From Hyphomonas pacifica (GTDB lineage Bacteria > Pseudomonadota > Alphaproteobacteria > Caulobacterales > Hyphomonadaceae), in the NCBI RefSeq assembly GCF_000682675.1, contig NZ_AWFA01000029.1, forward strand, positions 1-33,212: a DNA stretch of 33,212 nucleotides. Direction: 5' to 3'. This document shows positions 1 to 6,499 of the stretch, one piece after another (the first letter of the stretch is position 1; each line of letters starts with the position of its first letter). The position numbers and the translations under genes are program-made. The notes under the pieces were generated by a model. It was not told where the DNA came from. It searched no databases and saw nothing but the letters and a program-made list of their open reading frames with translations.

Positions 1-18
1 AAACTTTGCCTTGGCCAT
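1..18 (-). CDS. 5' end of a truncated gene, protein starts MAKAKF (possibly EF-Tu)
   Basis: Only six codons lie inside the window, reading MAKAKF from an ATG at 18-16. The start is well supported: an AAGGAG ribosome binding site lies at 31-26 with a 7 nt spacer, and a good promoter sits about 80 bases further upstream. Bacterial elongation factor Tu proteins commonly begin MAKAKF or MAKEKF, and a strong promoter plus strong ribosome binding site would suit such a gene. Six residues cannot prove this, so the identity is an inference and no gene symbol is given. The gene is divergent from pgi. Confidence 0.5.
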
Positions 19-45
19 CGGGCCTCTCCTTGGTTCGAGTTTGGT

Positions 46-88
46 GTCCGGCCCGCCGGACAAAATGAAACTTCAGGCTAGCAGCCTG
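46..88 (-). other. Two small hairpins in the 5' leader of the truncated gene
   Basis: Bases 46-51 and 56-61 are perfect 6-base complements around a 4-base loop. Bases 74-79 and 83-88 are perfect 6-base complements around a 3-base loop. Both fall between the predicted minus-strand transcription start (near 92) and the ribosome binding site at 26-31. They may stabilise the leader or regulate translation; no known riboswitch family was recognised. Confidence 0.35.
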
Positions 89-98
89 TTAAACGCGC

Positions 99-127
99 CT
101 CATAGCCATGTGTGGCGCGGGTTTCAA
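99..127 (-). promoter_or_regulatory. Candidate housekeeping promoter for the truncated minus-strand gene
   Basis: On the minus strand TTGAAA (127-122) is followed after exactly 17 bases by TATGAG (104-99). The extended element GCTATGAG resembles the Caulobacter -10 consensus GCTANAWC, and the distance from TTGAAAC fits that consensus. Transcription would begin near 92, giving a leader of about 74 bases. Confidence 0.5.
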
Positions 128-230
128 GCATTCAAATGCCAAGAACTGCGGTCCGGTCTCATGTCTTGCCGAGTTCCACTTCCCCGGATAAGCGAAGGGC
201 GACAAAACCTCACGCAAGGACAACCTAAAA

Positions 231-1787
231 ATGCCTGCTGATCTTTCCAAACACGCTGAACGTCTGAGCAAGGTTTCCCTTGCGTCGCTCGCAGCAAACC
301 GAGCCAATAATGTGCCTTTGTCTGCATCAGGCTGGAAGCTCAACCTCTCACGCCAGTACCTCGACAAGGAGGCAGAGACAGCGCTTTTGGCATTCGGAAA
401 AGAGGCAGACCTCGAAAATGCAGGAACAAGTCTTTTTGACGGAGAGATTGTAAATCCATCAGAGAACCGCCCGGCGCTTCACTGGGCCCTTCGGGCACAA
501 TCGCCTCTTGAGGGCGAAGCTGAAACCGTTCGTCAGAGCGTCCAGCCTGCGCTGGATTTTGCCCGAAAAGTGGCAAATGGCTCCGTCACGGCTTCCAATG
601 GCCAGCCTTTCAAAGCTGTACTGCACATCGGCATTGGCGGATCGGATTTCGGTCCACGCCTGATCGCTGATGCATTTGGGGACAAGGCCACATCAAATAT
701 CGACCTGCGCTTCTGCGCGAATGTGGACCCGTTCGATCTGGACCGAGCCCTTGAAGGCCTTGATCCGCAAAGCACGCTGGTCATCGGCGTCTCGAAGTCC
801 TTCGGGACAGAAGAAACCCTCTACAATCTGAACCGCGCTCGCGCTTGGCTGGAAGCTGCCGTCGGCGACAAGTCAGAACAACATCTGGCTCTGGTGACCG
901 CCAATCCGGATCGCGCGAAAAGCTGGCTCGGTGGACGCGAAGCACACCTATTCGATATGCCGCTCTCCGTTGGCGGGCGCTTCTCGCTATGGTCTGCAGC
1001 CTCTCTCGCCTGCATGATCTATCTCGGAGCAGACATTTTTGAGGGCATCCTGCGCGGTGCCGCCGAAATGGACGCGCATGTAAAGTCTACGCCACTGTCA
1101 GAGAACATGGCCATGCGGCTTGCTTTGCTGGACTACTGGAATGCCTCCGTCCGCGGTGAAAAAATGCGGGTTCTGCTGGCCTATGCCAACAGACTGCGTA
1201 TGCTGCCGACCTATCTGCAGCAGCTGGAAATGGAATCGAACGGCAAGTCCGTTGGGCCGGATGGCATCGCCGTGAAGACAGCAACCGCTCCAGCGCTTTG
1301 GGGTGGCGAAGGATCTGTCGGGCAACACTCCTATCACCAATGGCTGCATCAGGGCTCACAAGCCGTGCCATGTGAATTCATCCTGGCACCTGACATGAAA
1401 CGTGATCCTGAAGGTGTTACGGCGCTGACCGCCCACGCCCTGGCGCAGGCAGAAGTGCTGGCCAATGGCCGCAGCCTGGAAGAGGTGAAGGCAGAAGAGC
1501 CGGATCTCACGGATGTTGTTGCAAACCAAAAGGTTCATGCCGGTGGGCGTGCATCCTCTTTCCTCAGCCATGCCAAATTCGGCCCGGAGGCCTTTGGCGC
1601 GCTGGTTGCCCTCTACGAACACCGCACCTATTTCGCGGGTCATCTGTGGGGCCTCAATCCGTTCGATCAATGGGGCGTCGAGCGTGGTAAGACCATGGCA
1701 ACGCGGCTTAAGCCAGCTGTCTCCGGAGAGACGAAAGCGGATGACTTCGCCACCGCCGCCATCATTTCGATGATCCGGAACGGATGA
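231..1787 (+). CDS. pgi: Glucose-6-phosphate isomerase
   Basis: This cytosolic enzyme interconverts glucose 6-phosphate and fructose 6-phosphate. The 518-residue product has the family motifs in order: HIGIGGSDFGPR for phosphate binding, the first signature GGRFSLWSAAS, MESNGKSV with the catalytic glutamate, GQHSYHQWLHQG with the ring-opening histidine, and the C-terminal signature WGLNPFDQWGVERGK with the active-site lysine. Length is slightly below the usual 540-550 of proteobacterial enzymes. The ATG at 231 has an AAGGA site about 10 bases upstream. Its stop codon overlaps the start of the next gene by 4 nt (ATGA), so the two are probably translated together. Many alphaproteobacteria use the Entner-Doudoroff route, in which this enzyme mainly supports gluconeogenesis and hexose recycling; that is general knowledge, not visible here. 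Confidence 0.97.
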   Translation: MPADLSKHAERLSKVSLASLAANRANNVPLSASGWKLNLSRQYLDKEAETALLAFGKEADLENAGTSLFDGEIVNPSENRPALHWALRAQSPLEGEAETVRQSVQPALDFARKVANGSVTASNGQPFKAVLHIGIGGSDFGPRLIADAFGDKATSNIDLRFCANVDPFDLDRALEGLDPQSTLVIGVSKSFGTEETLYNLNRARAWLEAAVGDKSEQHLALVTANPDRAKSWLGGREAHLFDMPLSVGGRFSLWSAASLACMIYLGADIFEGILRGAAEMDAHVKSTPLSENMAMRLALLDYWNASVRGEKMRVLLAYANRLRMLPTYLQQLEMESNGKSVGPDGIAVKTATAPALWGGEGSVGQHSYHQWLHQGSQAVPCEFILAPDMKRDPEGVTALTAHALAQAEVLANGRSLEEVKAEEPDLTDVVANQKVHAGGRASSFLSHAKFGPEAFGALVALYEHRTYFAGHLWGLNPFDQWGVERGKTMATRLKPAVSGETKADDFATAAIISMIRNG

Positions 1788-2821
1788 CGCATAACCGTAT
1801 CCTCCGCGAAGTTTGCATTGGCGAAACTCGCGAGGTCTTGCTAAATCAGCATGGCCTCGCGATTGCCTTGCGCCTCAGCCGCTGGAGCGATCAGGACTCG
1901 CGGCTGACCCTTGGCTCAGTCCATGAAGCCCGCTTGCGGACACTTGAGCCCGCACTCGAAGGCGCCTTTATCGAAATCCTCGGCAAGGGCGAGGCTTTCC
2001 TGCGCCTTCCCAAGGATAATAAGCTAACAGAAGGCCAGGCCATCACGATTCAGGTCGCCGCCGAGGCGCGTAACGGAAAACTGCCCCGCGTCATCGCCCA
2101 CGCAAAGGACAGGGCGTCCGAAGACGCCAGCCTGACGCTTTGGCATGGGGCCGTCATAGAAGATGTCCGCCCTGGCGATCCGGAAGTTGCGGAGGCATTC
2201 GAGACGGCTCTCGCCCCCAGCGTGCAAATTCCGAATGGCGGCCGCTTGCACATCGAGCGCACCACAGCTCTCTGCGCGGTCGACATCGACACGTCGGGGC
2301 GCATCGACAAGGGCAGCGCCGCAAGCCGTGCTCTGCGAATCAACAAGGATTCCTGCACGGAACTCGCCCGCCAGATTGGACTGAGGCAGCTCGGCGGTCT
2401 CTTCGTTGTGGATTGCGTTGCGCCAATCAACCGCGAGTCAGGCCGCAAACTTCAGGAAGCTACACAGCATGCGCTCATCAGCACGGGCATCAAGGGCGCC
2501 AATATCCTGCCGCCCTCATCTCTTGGGTTGATGGAGATGTCCCTGCCCTGGAAACAAACGCCGATAGCGGAACGGATACTGAGGCCGGGCCTGACACAGC
2601 CAACGCCGGAGAGCCTTTGCCTCGCCGGGCTACGCCTGCTCGAGGCAGAAGCTGCGGCGGACCGACTACAGAGAGTGACGCTGCAGCTACCTGCCGAAGC
2701 ACATCTCTGGTTCACTGGGGAAGCACAGTCCCTGCAGGAAGCCTTGGCTGGAAAATATGGTCAACGCTTCACATATGAAGCCTCGACGAACCCAACACCC
2801 AACGTGTACCGAACCCTATGA
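1784..2821 (+). CDS. Short ribonuclease E/G family protein
   Basis: The 345-residue product resembles the catalytic core of RNase E/G. An S1-like region with the embedded signature GAFIEILGKGEAFL occupies about residues 50-110. The DNase I-like subdomain follows, with TTALCAVDIDTSG near 160-172 and GGLFVVDCVAP near 205-215. The two aspartates there correspond to the metal-binding pair of E. coli RNase E, and LGLMEMS follows near 245. No CPxC zinc-link motif is present and the C-terminal small domain and degradosome scaffold are missing, so it is much shorter than RNase E (over 1000) and RNase G (about 490). It overlaps pgi and yacG by 4 nt on each side. A short RNase E/G gene beside yacG is a layout I recall from other alphaproteobacteria. 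Activity on RNA is plausible because the metal ligands remain, but its substrate is unknown. Confidence 0.8.
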   Translation: MTHNRILREVCIGETREVLLNQHGLAIALRLSRWSDQDSRLTLGSVHEARLRTLEPALEGAFIEILGKGEAFLRLPKDNKLTEGQAITIQVAAEARNGKLPRVIAHAKDRASEDASLTLWHGAVIEDVRPGDPEVAEAFETALAPSVQIPNGGRLHIERTTALCAVDIDTSGRIDKGSAASRALRINKDSCTELARQIGLRQLGGLFVVDCVAPINRESGRKLQEATQHALISTGIKGANILPPSSLGLMEMSLPWKQTPIAERILRPGLTQPTPESLCLAGLRLLEAEAAADRLQRVTLQLPAEAHLWFTGEAQSLQEALAGKYGQRFTYEASTNPTPNVYRTL

Positions 2822-3039
2822 GCAAACCCGTTTCCCCGGAAAAGCGCACACCGAAATGTGCCCAGTGCCGCAAAAAGCCGATCTCGCCGGAGTATCGCCC
2901 TTTCTGCTCGAAGCGCTGCGCGGATGTTGACCTGTCGCAATGGCTGACGGGCGGATACGCCATCCCAGGCGCCCCTGCAGATGTGGCTGATGATGCTCCT
3001 TCAAGCAGCTCTCATGAAGGGATGACAGAAGAAGACTGA
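2818..3039 (+). CDS. yacG: DNA gyrase inhibitor / zinc-binding protein YacG
   Basis: YacG proteins bind one zinc ion and, in E. coli, bind GyrB and block DNA binding by gyrase. The 73-residue product has the four cysteines of the family, Cys14-x2-Cys17 and Cys30-x3-Cys34, in the pattern CAQC and CSKRC. The conserved tail DLSQWLTGGYAIPG follows. The remaining C-terminus is acidic and low in complexity, as is common. Its ATG overlaps the stop codon of the RNase-like gene (ATGA), making it the third gene of a pgi-led operon. The tRNA-Phe gene begins 57 bases after its stop. Confidence 0.92.
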   Translation: MSKPVSPEKRTPKCAQCRKKPISPEYRPFCSKRCADVDLSQWLTGGYAIPGAPADVADDAPSSSSHEGMTEED

Positions 3040-3096
3040 AAACAGCATAGACAAGCCGTCCAGCCTTCGTTAGATACCGCGCTTCCCCAGTGACCC

Positions 3097-3171
3097 GCCC
3101 GGGTAGCTCAGGGGTAGAGCAGCGGATTGAAAATCCGCGTGTCGGTGGTTCGATTCCGCCCCCGGGCACCA
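3097..3171 (+). tRNA. tRNA-Phe (anticodon GAA)
   Basis: A complete cloverleaf can be folded. The 7 bp acceptor stem is GCCCGGG with CCCGGGC, followed by discriminator A and an encoded CCA at 3169-3171. The D-arm is GCTC/GAGC, the anticodon stem GCGGA/TCCGC with loop TTGAAAA (anticodon GAA), the variable loop 5 bases, and the T-arm GGTGG/CCGCC with loop TTCGATT. The gene lies 57 bases downstream of yacG on the same strand and could be cotranscribed with it. No clear terminator follows. Confidence 0.97.
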
Positions 3172-3202
3172 TTTTACCAGTTTTGTCAGTTGATACGGCC
3201 GC

Positions 3203-3835
3203 CTAGGCTGCGCTCCTTTTGCTGTTGGAGCGCGTCACGGAAGCGTCGAGGACGCCCGGCCTGTCCCATGCGCCTTCGGGGCGGATGATCAGATAGGGAT
3301 CTTCCGTCATGGTCAGGGCATTGGGGTGGACCGGAACCGAAATCTCGATTTCGCGGTACTCGTAATCCGAAAACCAGAACGGGGTGCGCCCCGGAATCAG
3401 CTCACACTTGAACGTGCGTGACCAGACCGGCCACAGGCGCGCCTGTATCTGGCCGATCATGCGTCGATACCCTTTCCGGGAAACAAGCTCGAACATGTGG
3501 GCAAGCATCACTTTCAGGCCCGGACGCCCACGATCACATGGCAGTAGAACGATACGCTCCAGCTTTGCAAAGTCTGCAAACCAGCGCACGCGCAGCGTGC
3601 CGATCGGCCTGCCCTGCCGCTTCAGCAGAAAGTGCGTCGCGCACAGATCATTGCCGTCGAACTCCTCATCATAGGGGCAATCTTGCTCTGCCAGGAAGAC
3701 GGCCGACCGGATCGCCACGACCTGCTGAAGGTCTTCCAGTGTACGCGCCACGGACACTTCATAGTCATCATAAGCCTCGGGCGGTGCCGGACGCAGCAAT
3801 GCACGCTCGCCAATGTCAGGATGAGTCGTGAACAT
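3203..3835 (-). CDS. GNAT-fold acyltransferase
   Basis: The 210-residue product looks like a GNAT N-acyltransferase. Near residues 40-60 it has VFLAEQDCPYDEEFDGND, then HFLLKRQGRPIGTLRVRWF as strands 2-3. LERIVLLPCDRGRPGLKVML follows as strand 4 and the acyl-CoA-binding loop, a degenerate form of the usual RxxGxG. The substrate is unknown. The EQD and EFDGND signature is loosely like N-acyl amino acid synthases and AHL synthases, but I do not consider it a LuxI protein. Its ATG overlaps the stop of the gene before it by one base (TGATG), so translation is coupled. It is the last gene of a minus-strand operon whose first product also looks GNAT-like. Confidence 0.75.
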   Translation of the reverse strand: MFTTHPDIGERALLRPAPPEAYDDYEVSVARTLEDLQQVVAIRSAVFLAEQDCPYDEEFDGNDLCATHFLLKRQGRPIGTLRVRWFADFAKLERIVLLPCDRGRPGLKVMLAHMFELVSRKGYRRMIGQIQARLWPVWSRTFKCELIPGRTPFWFSDYEYREIEISVPVHPNALTMTEDPYLIIRPEGAWDRPGVLDASVTRSNSKRSAA

Positions 3836-4134
3836 CAGGCGGCCTCCCCTGTCATGGGCTTGAAGGCCTGCTGTATGTACAGATCTGGAAGCCCACCTTC
3901 AAAGCGCTGAAAGCCCAGGCTCTCCATTGACCGCCTGCCATCTGCTGTTGCCCCCCGCGCATAGGAGCGGAACGCCCCGAACAGATCGGCCCGCATGACA
4001 GCGGACGCAGTCATAATGTTCTTGCGTGCTTCATAGGTCTTGCCCGCATAAACGCCCACATAGAAGGCCGCCACATCGCGGCCCTGGCTTGCGAGATGCG
4101 CCAGATCAGGGATCGGCAGGGCTGTAGCTTCCAT
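3835..4134 (-). CDS. C-terminal half of a split GNAT-like protein (or separate 99-residue protein)
   Basis: The ATG at 4134 has a GAAGAGG site 9 bases upstream; a GTG at 4152 in the same frame is an alternative. The sequence reads like the second half of a GNAT domain: FYVGVYAGKTYEARKNIM as a helix near the active site, FRSYARGATADGRR, then SMESLGFQRF, the typical late strand of the fold. No N-terminal strands or acyl-CoA loop precede it. The gene in the -1 register upstream ends inside this one and supplies a plausible N-terminal half. A +1 shift at the CCC-TGA at 4111-4106 would join them into one protein of about 191 residues. It may therefore be half of a frameshifted gene, half of a programmed-frameshift product, or a separately initiated subunit. 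The next gene starts on its stop codon. Confidence 0.6.
   Translation of the reverse strand: MEATALPIPDLAHLASQGRDVAAFYVGVYAGKTYEARKNIMTASAVMRADLFGAFRSYARGATADGRRSMESLGFQRFEGGLPDLYIQQAFKPMTGEAA
4105..4111 (-). other. Candidate +1 frameshift site CCC-TGA-T
   Basis: On the minus strand the codons read GCC GAT CCC TGA T. Slipping one base forward on CCC (to CCT) gives GAT CTG GCG, which is the frame of the downstream gene. CCC-TGA is a shift-prone combination, as reported for +1 shifts in a Listeria phage, and resembles the TCC-TGA of antizyme genes. I see no close Shine-Dalgarno-like stimulator. A plain indel mutation would look the same. Confidence 0.4.
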
Positions 4135-4414
4135 TGCGCACAGCCTCTTCACCGGCGACCGTCAGAGGAAGGGTCAGAAAGATCCCCTCGACAGGGTCGC
4201 CGGTAACCCATGCGGTCATGCCAGTGTGGTCATTCATGCGCGCAATGGAATCAACCGGCGCCAGTTTGCTATTCATCAGCTCTTCGGCCAGCGCCACGCC
4301 AGCCTTCAGCTCTTCATAGGTGCCCAATCTGAAGCCGAAGTCACGCGCTCGCGCCACAACGGCAGATATATCAACAGCGGCCGTCGCCACTTCTCTAGTC
4401 TGAGTTGCATTCAT
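4106..4414 (-). CDS. N-terminal half of a split GNAT-like protein (102 residues)
   Basis: The ATG at 4414 has a GGAG site 8 bases upstream and is the first gene of the operon. The 102-residue product has an alanine-rich helical N-terminus, then MTAWVTGDPVEGIFLTLPLT and GEEAVRNGSYSPADP at its end. This pattern (hydrophobic strands, LPLT, then G..A...G.Y) resembles the first half of a GNAT-like acyltransferase and stops abruptly at a TGA. Continuing in the +1 frame gives DLAHLASQG and the rest of a GNAT domain. Product and substrate are unknown. Its promoter region is shared with the divergent LysR gene. Confidence 0.6.
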   Translation of the reverse strand: MNATQTREVATAAVDISAVVARARDFGFRLGTYEELKAGVALAEELMNSKLAPVDSIARMNDHTGMTAWVTGDPVEGIFLTLPLTVAGEEAVRNGSYSPADP

Positions 4415-4425
4415 GAGATTTCTCC

Positions 4426-4439
4426 ATTAAATGGTTAAT
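4426..4439. promoter_or_regulatory. Inverted repeat ATTAA-N4-TTAAT, candidate LysR operator
   Basis: A perfect 5+5 dyad with a 4-base spacer lies in the 65-base gap between the divergent acyltransferase operon and the LysR gene. It is 12 bases upstream of the ATG at 4414 and about 40 bases upstream of the LysR start. LysR proteins usually bind AT-rich dyads in exactly this position, next to their own gene and a divergent target. No binding evidence exists, and the dyad is short. Confidence 0.35.
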
Positions 4440-4479
4440 TCCTCATGTCACACATCAGGGGAGCTGACTTCAGAACAGG

Positions 4480-5442
4480 ATGAAACGGGGGTTTTCAGCC
4501 ATGCAAGGGCCGCAGGATGCGGAAAACGCCTTTGACTGGGATCGCCTGAGGGTATTCAGAGCGGTGGCCCTGACGGGCAGCATGAGCGCCGCGGCCGAAA
4601 GACTAGGCGGCTCTCTGCCGACGGTAAGTCGCCGCATGTCGGATCTTGAAACGAATCTTAGAGCGGAACTGTTTTGCCGAACACCGCGCGGCATAACACT
4701 GACCAAGGCCGGAGAAACGCTTTTACGGCACGTTGAACTGATTGCCGACACAGTCGAGGCTGCACAATGGGAACTGACCGCTCAAAGCCTTAGAGAGAAC
4801 ACCTCACTCCATATTGCGTGCAGCGAATCTCTTGCGGCGAGTTGGGTTGCGCCCAGAATGGCAGCCTTCCTAAAGGAATCCCCTCAAAGCGCCATCCAGT
4901 TGTCCGTATACGATGGATTAGACGCCGAAGAAGGCCTGTTTCCCGATATCCACATCCAGCACAGCAAGCCAACACAGCCAGATATTATCACACGACGGAT
5001 TGGCCGATCGCACTATATGGCCTTCACCTCACGCGCCCACTCAACACCAGATGGCACTCCGAAAAGCTTTGCCGACCTTTTACAACAGGGATGCCTCGTT
5101 CATAGCGCGTATACAGATATATGCCGATCAATACCTAATACCGAAAAGAGGATGGAACTTTTAAGGCAAACAAACTCCCTGACGACCATGGTTGCCCTGT
5201 GCCGGGCGGGTCTCGCACCTGCCTTGCTGCCCGCACATTACGCCGAGTGCCACCCCGACCTTACAGCACATCCGGAATTAACAGGACCTGCTCTCGATAT
5301 CTGGATATCTTCCACGCCGCGCACGCGCAGCCTGAAAAGAGGCGACGTAGTTATTGAATGGTTGACTTCTGTTTTCTCTCCCCAGGAAAGCCTCTGGTTC
5401 CGCCAGTCACCCCCGATATTTCAGATCAAGCAAGACATGTAG
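4480..5442 (+). CDS. LysR-family transcriptional regulator
   Basis: The product (320 residues from the ATG at 4480) has an N-terminal winged helix-turn-helix at about residues 15-75. It reads LRVFRAVALTGSMSAAAERL, then LPTVSRRMSDLE and LFCRTPRGITLTKAGE, matching the LysR HTH pattern. An effector-binding domain of the periplasmic-binding-protein type follows. An ATG at 4501 is an alternative start, with a GGGGG stretch 9 bases upstream, while 4480 lacks a good ribosome site. The gene is divergent from the GNAT-like operon, its most likely target, and convergent with the acyl-CoA dehydrogenases with only 9 bases between stops. Codons such as TTA, CTA, ATA and AGA are more frequent than in neighbouring genes, which may indicate transfer or weak expression. 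The effector is unknown. Confidence 0.92.
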   Translation: MKRGFSAMQGPQDAENAFDWDRLRVFRAVALTGSMSAAAERLGGSLPTVSRRMSDLETNLRAELFCRTPRGITLTKAGETLLRHVELIADTVEAAQWELTAQSLRENTSLHIACSESLAASWVAPRMAAFLKESPQSAIQLSVYDGLDAEEGLFPDIHIQHSKPTQPDIITRRIGRSHYMAFTSRAHSTPDGTPKSFADLLQQGCLVHSAYTDICRSIPNTEKRMELLRQTNSLTTMVALCRAGLAPALLPAHYAECHPDLTAHPELTGPALDIWISSTPRTRSLKRGDVVIEWLTSVFSPQESLWFRQSPPIFQIKQDM

Positions 5443-5451
5443 CATATAGGG

Positions 5452-6498
5452 TCAGGCCGCGACGAGACCTTGAGCGACGGCCGCCATCTGTCTCAATTGA
5501 GCGGGAGAGCCAAGGAGCTGTCGGTTTACGCCGACTCTCTTGAACCAGTAATGCAGGCCGACAAGATCCGTGAACCCCATACCGCCATGCACCTCAGTGG
5601 AGGTGCGCGCGACAAAGGTGGCCACATCTGACATATGCGCCTTCGCCAGAAAAGCCATGACCGAGGCCTCATCTTCGTCCATATCCAGCGCATGTGCGGC
5701 GTGCCAGATGAAAGCGCGGCAAGGCTCTATCTTTGCGGCCATTTCAGCACAAAGATGCTTCACCGCTTGGAACGAGCCAATCACGCGTCCAAATTGTTTT
5801 CGCTCCTTGGCATATTCCACGGCCTTGTCGAGCATCGCCTGCGATACACCAAGTGAGTCCGCCGCCAGAAGAAGACACGCTCTTGCCAGCGCACCCTTGC
5901 CATCAGTAACAGAAACGTGGCTTTTCGCCTTTGACAGTTTGAGTTCCGCAAACACACGTGTACGGTCAATCGTTAATAAAATCTGATGGTCTTGTGGGGC
6001 GCAGACATGAAGCTTCCCCTCCCCATCGCAGACCAGCAAATGGGTAGCGTCTTCCGCCGACAAGGCCATCATGGACGTTCCCGAAAGCTCTCCGCTCTCA
6101 GCCGACAGCCCCGCTCCATCACGGCGCGAGACAAGATCATTCAGCGCTATGCCAAATCGCGCCTCACCTGCGGCTATATCTTGCACCAGTCCAGTATCAA
6201 CCCTGGAAAGCGTTGAGGACGCGACGACATTTGCCAGAAAGCCCGACGGCACAATACCGTAGCCAAGACATTCCTGAACCAGCACTGCATCCAGCATGCC
6301 GAGCCCCGCTCCGCCAAGCTCTTCTGGAATGACAACCCCATTCAGGCCCAACTCATCCATGCCTGTTGTGATTGTCTGCTTCGCATCTGCATTTCCTTCC
6401 GCAATCTTGCGGATCAGATCGAGAGGCGCCTGCTCTGCCACGAACCGGCGAACTGTTTCCTGCAAAAGCGTTTGATCTTCAGACAAACCAAATTCCAT
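5452..6498 (-). CDS. Acyl-CoA dehydrogenase, short subunit type
   Basis: The 348-residue product begins MEFGLSEDQTLLQETVRRF, the usual helical N-terminus of acyl-CoA dehydrogenases. The C-terminal four-helix domain contains YAKERKQFGRVIGSFQAVKH and VHGGMGFTD, the FAD-contacting part. The middle beta domain is poorly conserved. The usual C-terminal EGT segment is replaced by VNRQLLGSPAQLRQMA. Length is about 30-50 residues below a typical monofunctional enzyme. It starts 1 base after the stop of a second dehydrogenase gene, so the two are probably made in equal amounts. By analogy with paired FadE proteins of steroid-degrading actinobacteria and PimC/PimD of Rhodopseudomonas, it may be the beta subunit of a heteromeric enzyme oxidising an unusual acyl-CoA; this is an inference. 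Confidence 0.9.
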   Translation of the reverse strand: MEFGLSEDQTLLQETVRRFVAEQAPLDLIRKIAEGNADAKQTITTGMDELGLNGVVIPEELGGAGLGMLDAVLVQECLGYGIVPSGFLANVVASSTLSRVDTGLVQDIAAGEARFGIALNDLVSRRDGAGLSAESGELSGTSMMALSAEDATHLLVCDGEGKLHVCAPQDHQILLTIDRTRVFAELKLSKAKSHVSVTDGKGALARACLLLAADSLGVSQAMLDKAVEYAKERKQFGRVIGSFQAVKHLCAEMAAKIEPCRAFIWHAAHALDMDEDEASVMAFLAKAHMSDVATFVARTSTEVHGGMGFTDLVGLHYWFKRVGVNRQLLGSPAQLRQMAAVAQGLVAA

Positions 6499-6499
6499 T

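Noticed and set aside
3203..3835. LuxI-type autoinducer synthase
   Set aside because: The EFDGND pattern is superficially similar, but the arginine/tryptophan signature of LuxI and a LuxR partner are missing. A general GNAT is a better fit.
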